Below, in pieces: positions 51,080 to 62,679 of a stretch of DNA of 64,000 nt. This DNA is from Citrus sinensis (Eukaryota; Streptophyta; Magnoliopsida; Sapindales; Rutaceae), in the NCBI RefSeq assembly GCF_022201045.2, contig NC_068562.1, positions 4,092,001 to 4,156,000 on the forward strand, given 5' to 3'. Position 1 is the stretch's first letter; each line of letters starts with the position of its first letter. The notes beneath the pieces are model-generated. The model had not been told where the DNA came from, did not search any database, and worked only from the letters and a program-made list of their open reading frames with translations. Made by a program: the position numbers and the translations under genes.

Positions 51080-51660
51080 GACTTGAGTGGTGCCAGTTTT
51101 GGTGATCGCTTAGTAATCAAGACGTGGCGGGAGTCCTCTCCATCGAAAATTAAAATTTTGAATTAATTATTTTCGTATCTAATTATTTTTGTAATAGAAT
51201 TAGAAGTATTTTAAAAACTATTTCATAAAGAATTATTTCTATAGCGTAATCACAGTAACTATCTCATAAGGAATTTCTATAACACAGTTATCAAACAAAT
51301 ATTTGAAAAAATACTTTAAAAACTACGACTTTATCAAATTAGTCCTTTCTAAGGAATTGGATGTGGCAACCCGCAAGAGCGCAAGAGAAAAGTTGGCCCT
51401 TTGATGTTTGCCAACGTCAATCCCTTACCAAGTAATGGGCCACCGATCAAATTGGCATGGATTGGGGCCACGCCGGACTTAAACCAGATTAGCAAATGCC
51501 ACGTCTAGAAGACTGGAATTCTAGATCATCGTGTTCAGCAATACTACTCCGGCAACAATATTTCAACAGTAATAATAATATTAATTTTTAATTCTGATGG
51601 GCTAAAAGGAGGAAGCATACAATTAATACAACGTGATTAATTTCACGGTGCATAAAACAG
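51080..51660. other. Intergenic, 3' flank of the LEA gene
   Basis: No gene recognised. The last 100 bp is probably LEA 3' UTR. Confidence 0.4.
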
Positions 51661-51672
51661 TCTTTTCTTAGG

Positions 51673-52029
51673 TTAGGGGACTCCTTGGCGGTTAATGGCA
51701 TCAGTGGCGCCCGAAACATCAGCCCCAGAGGCGACGGCATCGCCGGAAAGAGTGGGGGCATCGGTGGCGCCACCGCCACGGCCAGTTTGGGGTTTAAGAT
51801 GGCCTTCAGTTCCATAACCCTGGCGCTTATAATCCTCCAAGTCCTTGTACTTCACGTATGGGCTGTCCTTCATTGGAAGCCCTTCTAAGCTTTTCTTCTC
51901 TTCGGTACTTCTCTCTGTCTCAGATTTCTTTCTCTCTGTTTCCTGCTCTTGTTTCTTCTCCATCTTCCCTTTGTTCTCGCTCGGACGGTTGCTTGCTATT
52001 GATGAATTTTTGCATGCATATGCGTCCAT
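51673..52029 (-). CDS. LEA_6 (PvLEA18-type) late embryogenesis abundant protein
   Basis: An intronless frame of 118 residues. The C-terminal half carries the LEA_6 signature: SLEGLPMKDSPYVKYKDLED, then YKRQGYGTEGHL, GRGGGATDAPT and the ending DAINRQGVP. It is hydrophilic, Gly/Lys/Glu-rich and lacks Trp. These are small disordered proteins that accumulate in seeds and dehydrating tissue and protect other proteins. Homologues I remember start at MEKxxxE, so the internal Met at MEKKQEQE (about residue 23) may be the true start and the first 22 residues leader. Three ABRE-type ACGT elements lie 48-108 bp upstream of the ATG, which fits ABA control. Confidence 0.9.
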   Translation of the reverse strand: MDAYACKNSSIASNRPSENKGKMEKKQEQETERKKSETERSTEEKKSLEGLPMKDSPYVKYKDLEDYKRQGYGTEGHLKPQTGRGGGATDAPTLSGDAVASGADVSGATDAINRQGVP

Positions 52030-52076
52030 TTATGGATTTTCCCCCCTTCACCCTCTATCTTTGCCACATGTTAACT

Positions 52077-52137
52077 ACGTGTCCCCCTGTGCTAGATTGC
52101 AGCATTCTACGTGGCAAGTTCTGAAACATAACACGTC
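52077..52137 (-). promoter_or_regulatory. Cluster of three ABRE-like elements
   Basis: ACGTGTC at 52077-52083, ACGTGGC at 52109-52115 and GACGTGT (minus strand) at 52131-52137. Each has the ABRE core ACGTG with a favourable flank. Multiple ABREs close to the start are typical of ABA-responsive LEA promoters. Confidence 0.7.
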
Positions 52138-52169
52138 TACATTACTCTGGCTTTTTCTTTTTAAATAAA

Positions 52170-53200
52170 GTTTATTAAAATGGACTACTTGTTTCAAGGA
52201 ATTTTGTTCAATATATTGACAATGAGTTATGTTTTCTTTGACGTCATTATAATCAATTTTGTAATTGATTAAGTTTATACAAACTGAATATACGTATATG
52301 AGACAATTTTTTTTTTAAATTATAAATGAGACAAGATTTTAGTTAATTGTCATCATGATATGCTACTACCCGACATAGATTTCAGTTCGACGTTTTATTC
52401 AATCCGCCATAAGGTAGAAAAGAAACCAATACAAGTAATGTAATTTTCGTGCCATCACTACTGCATGCGATGCGACGTCGGTTATTAGCCAATCATTCTC
52501 AAGACGAAGATTGGCGAGTAGCTATTATTGAGAAAACCATGTGCTCACTGCTTATCTTATAGAATTGTACTGATGCGCGCAACGTTTTCAACTGAAGTAC
52601 GAGCTACCTTTTAAACGAGCACATGATACATTGATACATCTTATATGGTACGGCATGCATTACAGCTGTGTTTCATGTATTAAAAGCCCATGTATGCATA
52701 ATTAACTTTTCTTAGTCAACTAATTTCAAACTAATCCACGTGGACGGGGGTCTAACATTTTTATATCTAAAATCTTGAATTTTAAAATTTTTAAAATTTT
52801 TCCGCTCTTTAAAATCTTGAGTTAGAAAATTTTCTATAACTGTATTATTTGAGAGAAAAATCTTGAATTGAAAAATTTCTATATCTACGATATATGAGAG
52901 AAAGAAAGGAAAAGAAAAAGAGGTTGGGATGATCCTGAACACGACCTGCTTGAACTGAATTCAACTAACAAGAAGCAGACAAGTTATTGATACATTTATG
53001 AATAGTTCTCACAACTCTACTCTTTAACATAATCCACTGTCGATCCACTAGACATGCATACAGCAAATACACATGTAATCAACATAAAATAATAACACTG
53101 TGCACCGAGAAAGAAAAATAGCTACCCATTCCTTGGTTTTCCACTGTCTCTCTCTCCCTCTCACAGAACAACATTAATTTAACACTAGACCCAGCAATCC
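52170..53200. other. Intergenic between LEA and subtilase genes
   Basis: No gene recognised. A short repeat, tcttgaattttaaaatttttaaaattttt-like, recurs at about 52770-52880 (aaaatcttga at 52771, 52812 and 52858). Confidence 0.4.
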
Positions 53201-53222
53201 GTTTGTTTGGCTGGATAACAAT

Positions 53223-55514
53223 TTAATTCCAGCTGATCGCAATGGGACTTCCAACAATGTACTTCCCATCTGACCACTCAAGACGAGCAAAGCTGTTGGT
53301 ATTTGATGGCATTGAACTAACAGTGAATGTCACCGTATATGATTTCTTCTCATTCGCTTGAGTGAAACTCAACGTTGCTGGCTCAACTGAAATCTTAACT
53401 CCAGGCCCTGTTGATGATGTTATAGACACTTTGTATGTCCCTGGTGGGCCCACGTTTGTAAGAGTGCGGCTGTATTTCAAAACACTAGACCCACTGCTAC
53501 TTTGTGCGGCGTCAATATTGACAGCAAATGAAGGATAATTGAAGTCAGCGAGGCTGTATCTTTTGCTAGCGTCGCATGTGAATTTCCTTCTAGCAAGGCT
53601 GTTGATTTGTGACGCGGTGTAATTTAATGCGCAGAGGAAGCCCAGATAATCGTCAACCGTTAGATCGTAAACCAACCCGGGATTAAGGGCTGATACTGGA
53701 TTAACGTGTCCAGCACCATGATCGAACGGTGTGGATGCTTTTCCCGTAGCGATATCTTGCAATTTCTGGCCATTTTTGTACGAGACATAAGCTGTTGTCA
53801 TGAGAGCTGACCTTATAGCTGCAGGGCTCCATTCAGGATGAGCGGCTTTGAGCAAGGCTGCGAGCCCACTTACATGGGGGCAAGACATGGATGTTCCGGA
53901 AATAATGTTGAAGCCCACGCGCCTGCTATCTGTTGCCAGCCCAGTTGGACCAACAGCTCCTGACCATCCCGCTAAGATGTTGACACCTGGCGCAATCATG
54001 TCGGGCTTCAATAGCTCTGGCGTGATGGAATTTGGTCCTCTTGAGCTAAATGCAGCGACGACTGGCGAAGGCTCGACTCCCACTTTAGTGCCTTCAAACA
54101 AAATAGTCACTGTTGGCTTTGGATCTGAAACCAAGTAGCTCTTAATAGCATCACCAAACTTTTGACCAACTGCAGTGGCAGGTAGCAAATGGGCATCAGC
54201 CACCAACTCTTCGCCATTACTCTCAGTGTTAGCCAAAACCATGCCTAAACCACCAGCGGCTTTAACAACGGCTCCTTTCTGAACTCTAGCATTCACTCCA
54301 CGATCGCACATCACAATCTTGCCTGCAACTTTCTCGGGTATCAAAGTGTCCATCATGCATAAATTCCCATTTGTTGCATTACTAGCATTACCAGCGTAAA
54401 CAAATGGTAACAATTTCCCAGGTAAACCATCCCCTTTATAAAGTGACACACCAGAGTAGTTTTGTCCGTTGCCAAGACTAACAAAAGCTGGGAAATCTCG
54501 ATCCAGTGTGCCTGCACCTACAGTAGTTATCCATGGAGCCACGTTGGATAAACTGTAGGAGCTTGGACCAGCATTTCCAGCTGAGCAAGAGACTAGAATC
54601 CCTTTCTCCATTGCTGCAAAAGCACCAATCGCAACACTATCCTTGTAATAATCAGACGTGCCACCACCAAGAGACATTGATAAAACATTGACATTATCAT
54701 CGATGGCCTGCTCTATGGCCGCCAATATATCAGAGCTAAAACAACCACCAACCCAGCACACCTTGTAGGCAGCAACCCTGGCGCGCGTGGCCATGCCACG
54801 CGCCGTCCCGGCCGCATAGCCGAACAAGCTGGCACCTTCAACAACCGATCCAGCTGCAGTACTGGCAGTATGAGTGCCATGGCCGTCATCATCTCTAGGA
54901 GATTTTGACTCCTTGCTTTCGTCAATTGGACCCAAAGTAGCCTCATAGCCTCTTGCAAAGTATCTTGCACCAATTAATTTTCTGTTGCAATTAGATGCAT
55001 TAAAATTTGTACCGGTTTCACAAGCGCCTTTCCAGCTACTTGGTACAGGACCAAGTCCTGTATCGTCAAAGCTCTTGCTTTCGGGCCAAACTCCAGTATC
55101 CAACACTCCAACTATAACTTCACTCGCCGAGCCGGACGTGGGGAACAAATTGGCACTTTTGTCGAGTCCGAGAAACTCAGGGCTACGAGTTGTGTGCAAC
55201 TCGTACTTCAACTCAGGCAAAACCGAGAGGATCCCAGGTCGTTGCTCGAGTGACTCGGCTTCTTCTCGCGTTAGCTGAGTGGAGAATCCATGGATCACAT
55301 TGTCGTAAGTGTAGAGAATTTCCGCTGAGTCGGACACCGATTTGAGCGACGACTCATACCAGTGCGTGTGGTGTTCGAAACTTGCCGGCATCTCGGATTT
55401 CGCCATGTGTATGATGTAGGTAGCTCTCTGGTCTGGGTTCTGGGCTGCCACCGACACGTCGCAGAAACCCAGAATAAGAAGAAGAAGACTGATTAGAGAC
55501 TTAAACGTCTTCAT
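53223..55514 (-). CDS. Subtilisin-like serine protease, SBT1.7/ARA12 type
   Basis: An intronless frame of 763 residues, full length for the SBT1 subfamily. Order: signal peptide 1-24 (ending VSVAAQ); inhibitor I9 prodomain about 31-108 (TYIIHMAKSEMP to YELHTTRSPEFLGL); catalytic domain with Asp139 (VLDTGVWPES), His212 (DDDGHGTHTAS), oxyanion Asn314 (SAGNAGP) and Ser542 (GTSMSCPHVSG); protease-associated domain inserted about 365-455; fibronectin-like C-terminal domain from about 660. All catalytic residues are intact. Such enzymes are secreted to the wall, where SBT1.7 of Arabidopsis is needed for seed mucilage release by affecting pectin methylesterase activity. The cysteine pattern and motifs place it near ARA12, but the exact orthologue among SBT1 genes is not certain. 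A TATA box lies about 80 bp upstream. Confidence 0.95.
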   Translation of the reverse strand: MKTFKSLISLLLLILGFCDVSVAAQNPDQRATYIIHMAKSEMPASFEHHTHWYESSLKSVSDSAEILYTYDNVIHGFSTQLTREEAESLEQRPGILSVLPELKYELHTTRSPEFLGLDKSANLFPTSGSASEVIVGVLDTGVWPESKSFDDTGLGPVPSSWKGACETGTNFNASNCNRKLIGARYFARGYEATLGPIDESKESKSPRDDDGHGTHTASTAAGSVVEGASLFGYAAGTARGMATRARVAAYKVCWVGGCFSSDILAAIEQAIDDNVNVLSMSLGGGTSDYYKDSVAIGAFAAMEKGILVSCSAGNAGPSSYSLSNVAPWITTVGAGTLDRDFPAFVSLGNGQNYSGVSLYKGDGLPGKLLPFVYAGNASNATNGNLCMMDTLIPEKVAGKIVMCDRGVNARVQKGAVVKAAGGLGMVLANTESNGEELVADAHLLPATAVGQKFGDAIKSYLVSDPKPTVTILFEGTKVGVEPSPVVAAFSSRGPNSITPELLKPDMIAPGVNILAGWSGAVGPTGLATDSRRVGFNIISGTSMSCPHVSGLAALLKAAHPEWSPAAIRSALMTTAYVSYKNGQKLQDIATGKASTPFDHGAGHVNPVSALNPGLVYDLTVDDYLGFLCALNYTASQINSLARRKFTCDASKRYSLADFNYPSFAVNIDAAQSSSGSSVLKYSRTLTNVGPPGTYKVSITSSTGPGVKISVEPATLSFTQANEKKSYTVTFTVSSMPSNTNSFARLEWSDGKYIVGSPIAISWN

Positions 55515-55590
55515 CGATCCTTTAATTCTTTCCTTACTACCTGGTTGAGTTGGGGAGAAATATTAGAGAAAGAAGCTTGGCCAACACTGA

Positions 55591-55597
55591 TTTTATA
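55591..55597 (-). promoter_or_regulatory. TATA box of the subtilase gene
   Basis: The minus strand reads TATAAAA, 77-83 bp upstream of the ATG. Confidence 0.6.
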
Positions 55598-55609
55598 ATA
55601 CGTTATAGG

Positions 55610-56530
55610 GGAATCTCAAAGTGTGTGAACTCTCACGGAATTACGCACTGGTTAACAAAGAAAGACGGTTGTTGGTTGTCTGTTTCTTTGAATGATTGTA
55701 TCAAGACAATAAAAAAGAAAGCAGAGAGGTACTGATTACAGCTCAGTTAGACTATAGGGTACAGAGAAACAAAGAGATTAGCTTTCATCACGTGTGTTTC
55801 CGGCTTTTATCCATTTTGCTCGTCCGATTTTAAATTTTTCCCCCTTTTTTTTTTTTTTTCTCTCCTTCTTCTCGAGATTCTCTCTTGCTCTCAGATAACT
55901 TATTCTCTCGCCCTGTTACTTTTTTATCTTTTCGCAGAGAAAAGAAGAAGGCCACCATTGGCAGCCAACTCCAATAATAATCCACATTCTTTAGTCTTTA
56001 CTGTAACTCAGCAACCCCAGCGATTACTGGGACCCATTTGGACCCAGCGGCCAATTCTGGAGCGATGTGCAAAACCAATGCTGATTTGATTTTCTGTGAA
56101 TTCAATGATAAATTACACGGCAGCTGCTTGTTCACAATTTAAGATTGATGTTTGCAGGGATTCTGAAAAAAATAAAAAATAAAATAAAAAAATCTTGAAT
56201 TTCGCGAGTTATATAGTTCACGGGAGCTTGTCTTTAGTTTTATTTATATTCTTATGTGAACTGGAGTGGTTGGTGAATATATATAGACGTTTACTCGCCA
56301 ACCAACTTCTACCTTTTCCTTTCTATAAATAAGGATTTGTTTTGTATCGTGTTATAACTTTTAAACAATAACAACTATAAAAAAATTATAATTATAAAAT
56401 AAAAACTTATATTATATAATAAATATAATTTATAAATAATCATTTATTAAAATTAATGAAGATATAATTTTTTTACATAAAAACTATAAAGTCAAATTAA
56501 TTTAATTTTTAAATTATTAACCATAATAAC
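55610..56530. other. Subtilase promoter side and AT-rich intergenic
   Basis: No gene recognised. 56345-56530 resembles 59140-59330 (attataattat(a/g)aaataaaaa, then taaatataattt) and may be copies of one dispersed AT-rich repeat. Confidence 0.4.
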
Positions 56531-56544
56531 TAATATTAAAATAA

Positions 56545-57159
56545 GGGTAATTTTTAAAAACCTCCCCTGAGGTTTGGGCTTGTTGCAAGTAGATGGCGAG
56601 AATTGATTTATTTGTAAAAAATCCCCTACCGTCAGTTAAGTTTAACATTGACCGTTAGTTGACCGTGCAAAGACAATATTACCCTTAACAATAGTTTATA
56701 AACGAAAATAACTAAAAAAAAAACCAAAATTATTAGCTATTTTACACTTTTTAAATTATTGATATTTTCTTAAAGTTCTTATAAAAAATTAAAATTAAAA
56801 AATTAAAAAATCCTCTTTAAATTATTGATATTTCCTTAAAATTCCTACAAGAAAGATAAAATTAAAAATTTAAAAATAAAATAGTCATAATCTTTACCTA
56901 TGATATTGTAAATTTTTAGAATTGACAAGGATAAAATTGTCAAAAAAATAAGGTTTGTGCTTTTTGCACCAATAATTTTAGTTTTTTTTTAGTTATTTTC
57001 GTTTACAAACTATTGTTAAGGGTAATATTGTCTTTGCACGGTCAACTAACGGTCAATGTTAAACTTAACTGACGGTAGGGAGTTTTTTATAAATAAATCA
57101 ATTCTCGCCATCTACTTACAACAAGTCCAAACCTCAGGGAAGGTTTTTAAAAATTACCC
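56545..57159. mobile_element. Long-armed MITE (Mutator-like), perfect 10-bp target duplication
   Basis: The left arm (56545 to about 56726) and right arm (about 56978 to 57159) are inverted copies about 180 bp long with roughly eight to ten mismatches by eye. Both start gggtaatttttaaaaacct. The target duplication attaaaataa is perfect at 56535-56544 and 57160-57169. The inner 250 bp is AT-rich and holds a short tandem repeat (aaattattgatattt(t/c)ctta, at about 56753 and 56819). No protein frame. A 9-11 bp duplication points to the Mutator superfamily. Confidence 0.92.
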
Positions 57160-58558
57160 ATTAAAATAACCTAAAATATCTCATTGCTTTGCTTGTACAT
57201 AACATCTTGGATCTTAGCTCGGGAAAGTGGACCAGGGATCACGTGCATTCTCATGACGGCAAAGTTCTAGATATAAAGCGTCAGATTTGAAATACTTGAT
57301 CCCGGAGATTAGCTCATTTTTGGTAATATTTGTTTCTAGCGTGTGTTCATTCATAGGATTAGAAAATCAGAATCTAAAATAAAAAATGATTGCTGATGTT
57401 TACTCGTTAAAATAGAGAAAATATAAAAATAAAATATGTGGAGTCCATATATTTACTTTTTTGGAATTAGGAACACTGACGTGGTTGATTTTCTTTTAGT
57501 CCTCCTTCTACTTAAGTGTAGATGTGATGATATATACAATTTAAGAAAAAAAAGAGAAAAGAATTTCGATGTATTGTTCTTATATTATAATATAAAATCC
57601 ATTACGTGTTTGAGTACATATAGTATAGCTAAGGTCCTCTTCCAAATTCATAATTTATTCTCTTGCTAAAATCTTAAGTAAAAATTATTTTTTAGCTTTA
57701 TCTCAAATGAAACTCATCACTTAAGACATTAGTTGAGAGCTGTAGCATTATTCAGCCATTCTCATCATATAACCATCCGGTTTATCTAGAATTTTTGATG
57801 TAATTATTAAATTATAAAAATATGATAATGACACATTTTGGTCAATTATATCATAAATTAATTTATTTGAAAGTCCCTGTTTGGTTAGACTACGACATAA
57901 ATGCGAGACAGACTCTGAATTCCAACCTGTCCAGTGTGTGTTTTTACCTCTTCCATTTCCTGCCCACTACTCCTAACCCCAGAGTAATCTGGCGTCTTAT
58001 GATTGAATTATAAATAAAAAATAGAAAAATATATTAAAAAAAGAAAGAAAAACCTAGTAATAATTAATACGTAGTCGTAATATACTAATGGTTAATTTGA
58101 AATTTATTTTAACGATGGATGGAGATCAGACGTGTTGCAACTTAATTGGATTTATCTTAGAAGCAAATTGATGCTCTTTTGGGTGAGACGAATTGGGGTA
58201 GGAAAGATAACATTTCTTGTAAGAATAATTGCGACAGGGCATGCCTTTCTACGCTTGACTTGTTCAGATGAAATGAAATACCATTGGCATTCAAACTTAT
58301 AAAATTTATGTGAAAAAGGAGTTGGCTTTCTTCTTGTATTCTAATTTGATGAGGTAGTTTGCAAGAAAGGTGATATCCATCCACTATGTATTATCTTTAT
58401 TTTATTTTCAAACTAGCAAACCAATCTTCACGTATAATCTATTCTTACAACAATATATATATATATTATCCGCATGATTGGTATATTTCCTTGTGAGTTC
58501 CAACACTTGTAGCTCGTTTAGAAGTGTGGTGACATAGTTGGACTATCAAATCCCAGTT

Positions 58559-58730
58559 ATTAAGGTGTTTGGTAACATTTATAGTTAGATTTTGACAACT
58601 TGATAAATTTTTGACAGTTTAGCAATTTTTTTTCTCAACTTCTACTCCACAGTTGTAGTTTTTACTATATAACAACTATTATTTAAAAATTACGGTACCT
58701 CACTTCTAAACACATCCTTATCGTCTAAGT
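58559..58730. mobile_element. Possible hAT-like MITE
   Basis: The left end, ttaaggtgtttggtaac, and the right end, cttctaaacacatccttа-like (complement taaggatgtgtttagaag), are imperfect inverted repeats of a common hAT-type terminus. The interior carries further short inverted blocks (gttgtagttt). A target site duplication is not evident. Confidence 0.4.
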
Positions 58731-59385
58731 TAGAACAAAACAAATGATCATCGCATCAAGCTGCCCGACCAAAATCATGGATGGGGACCGTCAATTATTA
58801 AACTAATCCAAACAGACAAATCATCGATTAAAAAATCGAATAACTTTTCTTTCTTGGTGGGCGATGATGTAAAAGAGATACAGTGTAATCTTGATTCATT
58901 TTCGCTGTTGATCACCTTTGCCATTTTAATCATGCATGTTCCATAAACAAGGAATCAATGAAATCATTTGAATTTTATTTTAATAGACAAAATCAAGCTC
59001 CAAGCTTTCATGTCATGTTTCTGTTTATTATTATTATATTATTATTTATACTTTTAATGAGACCAAAAAGGATTTCGTCTCTTTCTCACACAAGTTGATA
59101 ATAAATTAATAATTAAATGAAAGTATTAACGTTTGGGATTGAGGTGTTATAGTTTGTTATGAAAAAAATTATAATTATGAAATAAAAATTAATAGTATAT
59201 AGTAAATATAATTTTTTAAAAATAATTTTGATAAAATTATTAAAGATATGATATATTTTTCATCATATTAGTGAAAAATCATATTAAGATAGCTTCCAAA
59301 TTACAGCAACTAGTATTTATCAAATACTTTAAAATTATATATTTTAAACTACAGCTGTCCAATTTCAATTTCAAACCCACCCTAT

Positions 59386-59439
59386 ATCAAATTAAATTTC
59401 AAATGCAACCTTATCAAATTAAATTTCAAATGCAACCTA
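59386..59439. repeat. 27-bp tandem repeat, two copies
   Basis: The unit atcaaattaaatttcaaatg plus caaccta/t is repeated at 59386-59412 and 59413-59439. Confidence 0.85.
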
Positions 59440-59942
59440 ATTAATTTGAGAACAACAAAAAGAAACTAAGAATAGATTTTGATCAATTTATGACATTGCC
59501 TGGAGGCCAAGCTGTGCGTTTTACATGTAAGGCTATCCAAGAATTATTTTCTTCAGAATTGTTTATGCCAATATGTAAGGCTATCCAAAGCCCACGCAGG
59601 CAGCTGAGATACTTTTGTCTCTTTGCATCTTATGCCCACTAATTCTAAACATCATCATTCCACCAATTGATCAGTATAGCCATATCAACAGAAGTGGTTC
59701 TCGTAATTCCGAAATGAGATACTTAAAAAATAGAAGTGTTTGACTTTATTTCTGATTCTGAGCTATCCATTCTCTGTAGAGGCTGCTTGACCACAGGCGA
59801 GTGATGCCATGAGAGTAATGGAAATGTAGAATGAATATCGGTAGCTTCAACTAATTGATTGTCTCAAAATTTCCAATTTTGCGGCAGAAACTTTAATGGC
59901 AACCCATTTCCTACCTTGTGAATTTCTAATTTTGTAGGTGGT

Positions 59943-59960
59943 GGGTGGGTGGGTGGTGGG
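59943..59960 (+). other. G-quadruplex-forming tract
   Basis: GGGTGGGTGGGTGGTGGG has four G3 runs with loops of 1, 1 and 4 nt, the pattern of a very stable parallel quadruplex. It lies in gene-free DNA. Confidence 0.7.
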
Positions 59961-61251
59961 CAGTGGGTACCTTTGACACTGTAATCGCCTGCCTGTGCGA
60001 GGTTATGTTTAATTTCAAGACAAGAGTTACATTCATAAATATCATTTAATTGGAAAAAGGTTAATTTCGTCCTGTCAACAGCTGTAAATCTTTCTTCTCC
60101 AGTCATGTGCGTGCATGTAAATGTTTGTAAGACTTGAAAACATTTTAGCACCGCAGGATGTTAACTTTCCTAAATTCACAGAGACATATTTCCATCCCAG
60201 GCCCCAATATTGAGAAGAAATTAAAGAGACCAAAATCTTGACGGAGTGCAATCGTAGAACAGTCTTCCCAACTTGGCATGCAATTATTAGTGCCGCTGGC
60301 CTACCACTGCTTTGCGCACTATGCTAACCAGTGATGGACTTTTTTGCTGGGATTAAATTTCTGTCTTAGATTTTTTTTTTCTCTGGTGGTCTATTCGAAT
60401 TTTTTAAATCTAGTGAAAAAAGTTAGCGTAATTACAAATAAAATGAATGAAATTTGATTGTTAACATTAAAATTCAAAGTTCATTCTTAACCATGCATTT
60501 TACTAAGAGACACTAAGAGACGATCATTGTCCTTTTTGTTGGATATTGAAGGTGCTAGATTTTTTTATCTTTACATATATTTGTAACTCGTGGAGAATTT
60601 GTCACGATTGTTGGCCTCGAATCCAGAGGAATCAGTACCTGAAAAAGACACTTCGACCCCTAAATTAATGTTTAATCAAGATTAAAAAAAGAAGACGGAG
60701 AAAATAGTTTTCTCTCTATAAGTATAAGCAATGGTTTTAGAGGCCAAATATCTTTTTCTCTTAGAAATGAGTCTCTATTTATAAATGCCGAGTGATGTGG
60801 ATCTAGGATTTTTTTTTAACCTTCAACCTAATGACATGTGTCACCCATCATTTATGTAGCCTGGAAGTGAATTTGGTCGTAGGAAATTATTTTACATGTG
60901 CGTATTTTCTTGTCATTATGACCTTTGGGTGTGATTTTCCCTAAACTAATGGATTGAGGAAATAATTCCTCCTATTGTCATCTTTGTGAACTCTGGAAGA
61001 ATTTTTTCTTGGGTGCTATTCCCCTAGAGTAATTGGAATTTTATTACTTCAGAATAACTTCTTTTATCGAAAAGAATAGACACGTGACATTGTTTGGCGC
61101 CTTTAAAAAATGGCACCTACAGATATAAAATACATTGTGCATGTCATAGATTCAAAATCCAATGCGTGTAGTTATTTGCCATTGCTTGAAGATGTCATTT
61201 AAAAGAAAAATGAATCTTTTGTTGTCTTTTGCAGCTGCTTGTGCTATTTTT

Positions 61252-62668
61252 TAGGGCTGGGCACGTGTTGGGTTGTTTATCAACCCGACCCAATCTGCAT
61301 ATAGAACAAGTTGAAAAAACTCATCCCAACTTGACCCATTACATTTTTCAACCCAACCTATATAATTGCGGGTTGGGTCGATTGGATTGGACTTTTGAAA
61401 ATTCCATTTTTATGGTCTCAATAAAAATAAATAAATTAATTGAAAAAAATTAAAAAAAAACACAAATACTAAAATCCTTACAACAAATTCAACATTTCAA
61501 AGTTTAACAATCAAATTATTTGTACATAACTAATGAAAAAAAAAGTCCATAAATTTAAAGTCTTGTTTAATACAAAACATTAAAGTCTAAAGAGTGAGAC
61601 CAATGAATAAGAGAAAAAAAGAGCACGACTTGTTAATACTGAAAATATTACTGTAGAACAATGACCAACAGATATTTGTCGAAAAGCTTTTTCCCAAAGA
61701 TAGTAATAATAATTATTATTATATTCATGTTACTCCGATTGGGCTTGACACTATCATAACAACAAAAAATTGACCAACTTTTATCAATAAAAAATATTAT
61801 AAAGCACCAAATCAAATGGGCTAGACTTTTTAACTAGAGGTGGTAAAAATACCCGTCCGGTCCGGACTCGGACCGGACCCGGGAGTTACCCGGCCCGAGT
61901 ATGAAGCCAGGTCGGTCTTGGGTATCACTTGATAAACCCGGAACCCGAATTTTATTAAAAAAAATTATAAAATATATATTATTTTAAATATTTTATATTT
62001 ATTTGACTCATTTATTATACATATATAAAGTTTTAAACACTTAAAATTTATATTTTCATGTCAAATTTTATTGAAATAAATTTAAAACTTATAAAATTAC
62101 CAAAAAATAAAAAATATATGCACATAAAATATTAAAAAAAATAAAATCCGGGTACCCAGATTAAAACCCGGCCCGTACCCAGACCCGGACCGATTGCATC
62201 CGGGCAGGGTCCAGTCATGGCAATACCCGAACCCAGCCCGGGGTTTTGCCATCTCTACTTTTAACAATAAAAAAATTGACCAACTTGTTTCAAAACAATA
62301 ATAAATTAGTAAATTAGAAAGAAGAAAGAACTTGTGTATGAGATGATGTGCAGTTGGGCAGCTTTTCAAGAAAGCTTGTGAGTTGTGATGTCGTTGTGTT
62401 CTATGCGTGAGCATATGAGCGACTGATTTTTAAATAAGAACATTTGAGTTTAGGGTTCTATAATTGAGAAAGTTGCTGAGATGCATTTTATATTATTTTT
62501 TTAATTTTTTACATATACGGGTAGACGGGTTGGGTTGAATTAAAAATTTTCAACCCGACACAACCTGCAAACAGTGCGGATTGGGAATTTAATAACCCAA
62601 CCCAACCAGTAAAAAACTCATACGGGTTGGGTCGGTTTCACAAATTGGGCGAGTTGATTCCCACCCTG
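61252..62668. mobile_element. hAT-like element, interrupted by a second one
   Basis: The left end, tagggctggg, and the complement of the right end, cagggtggg, are imperfect inverted termini of hAT type. Flanks ctattttt (61244-61251) and ttattttt (62669-62676) form an 8-bp duplication with one mismatch. Subterminal (g)gggttgggt / caacccgaccc motifs occur at both ends. No transposase. A 423-bp insertion lies at 61835-62257, so the element was about 990 bp before it. Confidence 0.7.
61835..62257. mobile_element. hAT-like MITE nested in the previous element
   Basis: Ends tagaggtggtaaaaatac and, in complement, tagagatggcaaaaccc are inverted repeats. They are flanked by tttttaac (61827-61834) and cttttaac (62258-62265), an 8-bp duplication with one mismatch. 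Subterminal regions are strikingly GC-rich (ccggtccggactcggaccgg on the left, cccggcccgtacccagaccc on the right) around an AT-rich core. Length 423 bp. Confidence 0.8.
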
Positions 62669-62679
62669 TTATTTTTATG

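Larger units (their letters stand above)
57190..61240. other. Gene-free AT-rich region
   Basis: No gene recognised. Contents: an (AT)n stretch at about 58456; a hAT-like MITE candidate at about 58559-58730; a 27-bp tandem repeat at 59386-59439; a G-rich tract at 59943-59960; a direct repeat (tgtaaggctatccaa) at about 59527 and 59575. Confidence 0.5.

Noticed and set aside
53848..55278. Alternative-frame openings in the subtilase locus
   Set aside because: Shadows of the 763-residue subtilase frame, which has all catalytic motifs.
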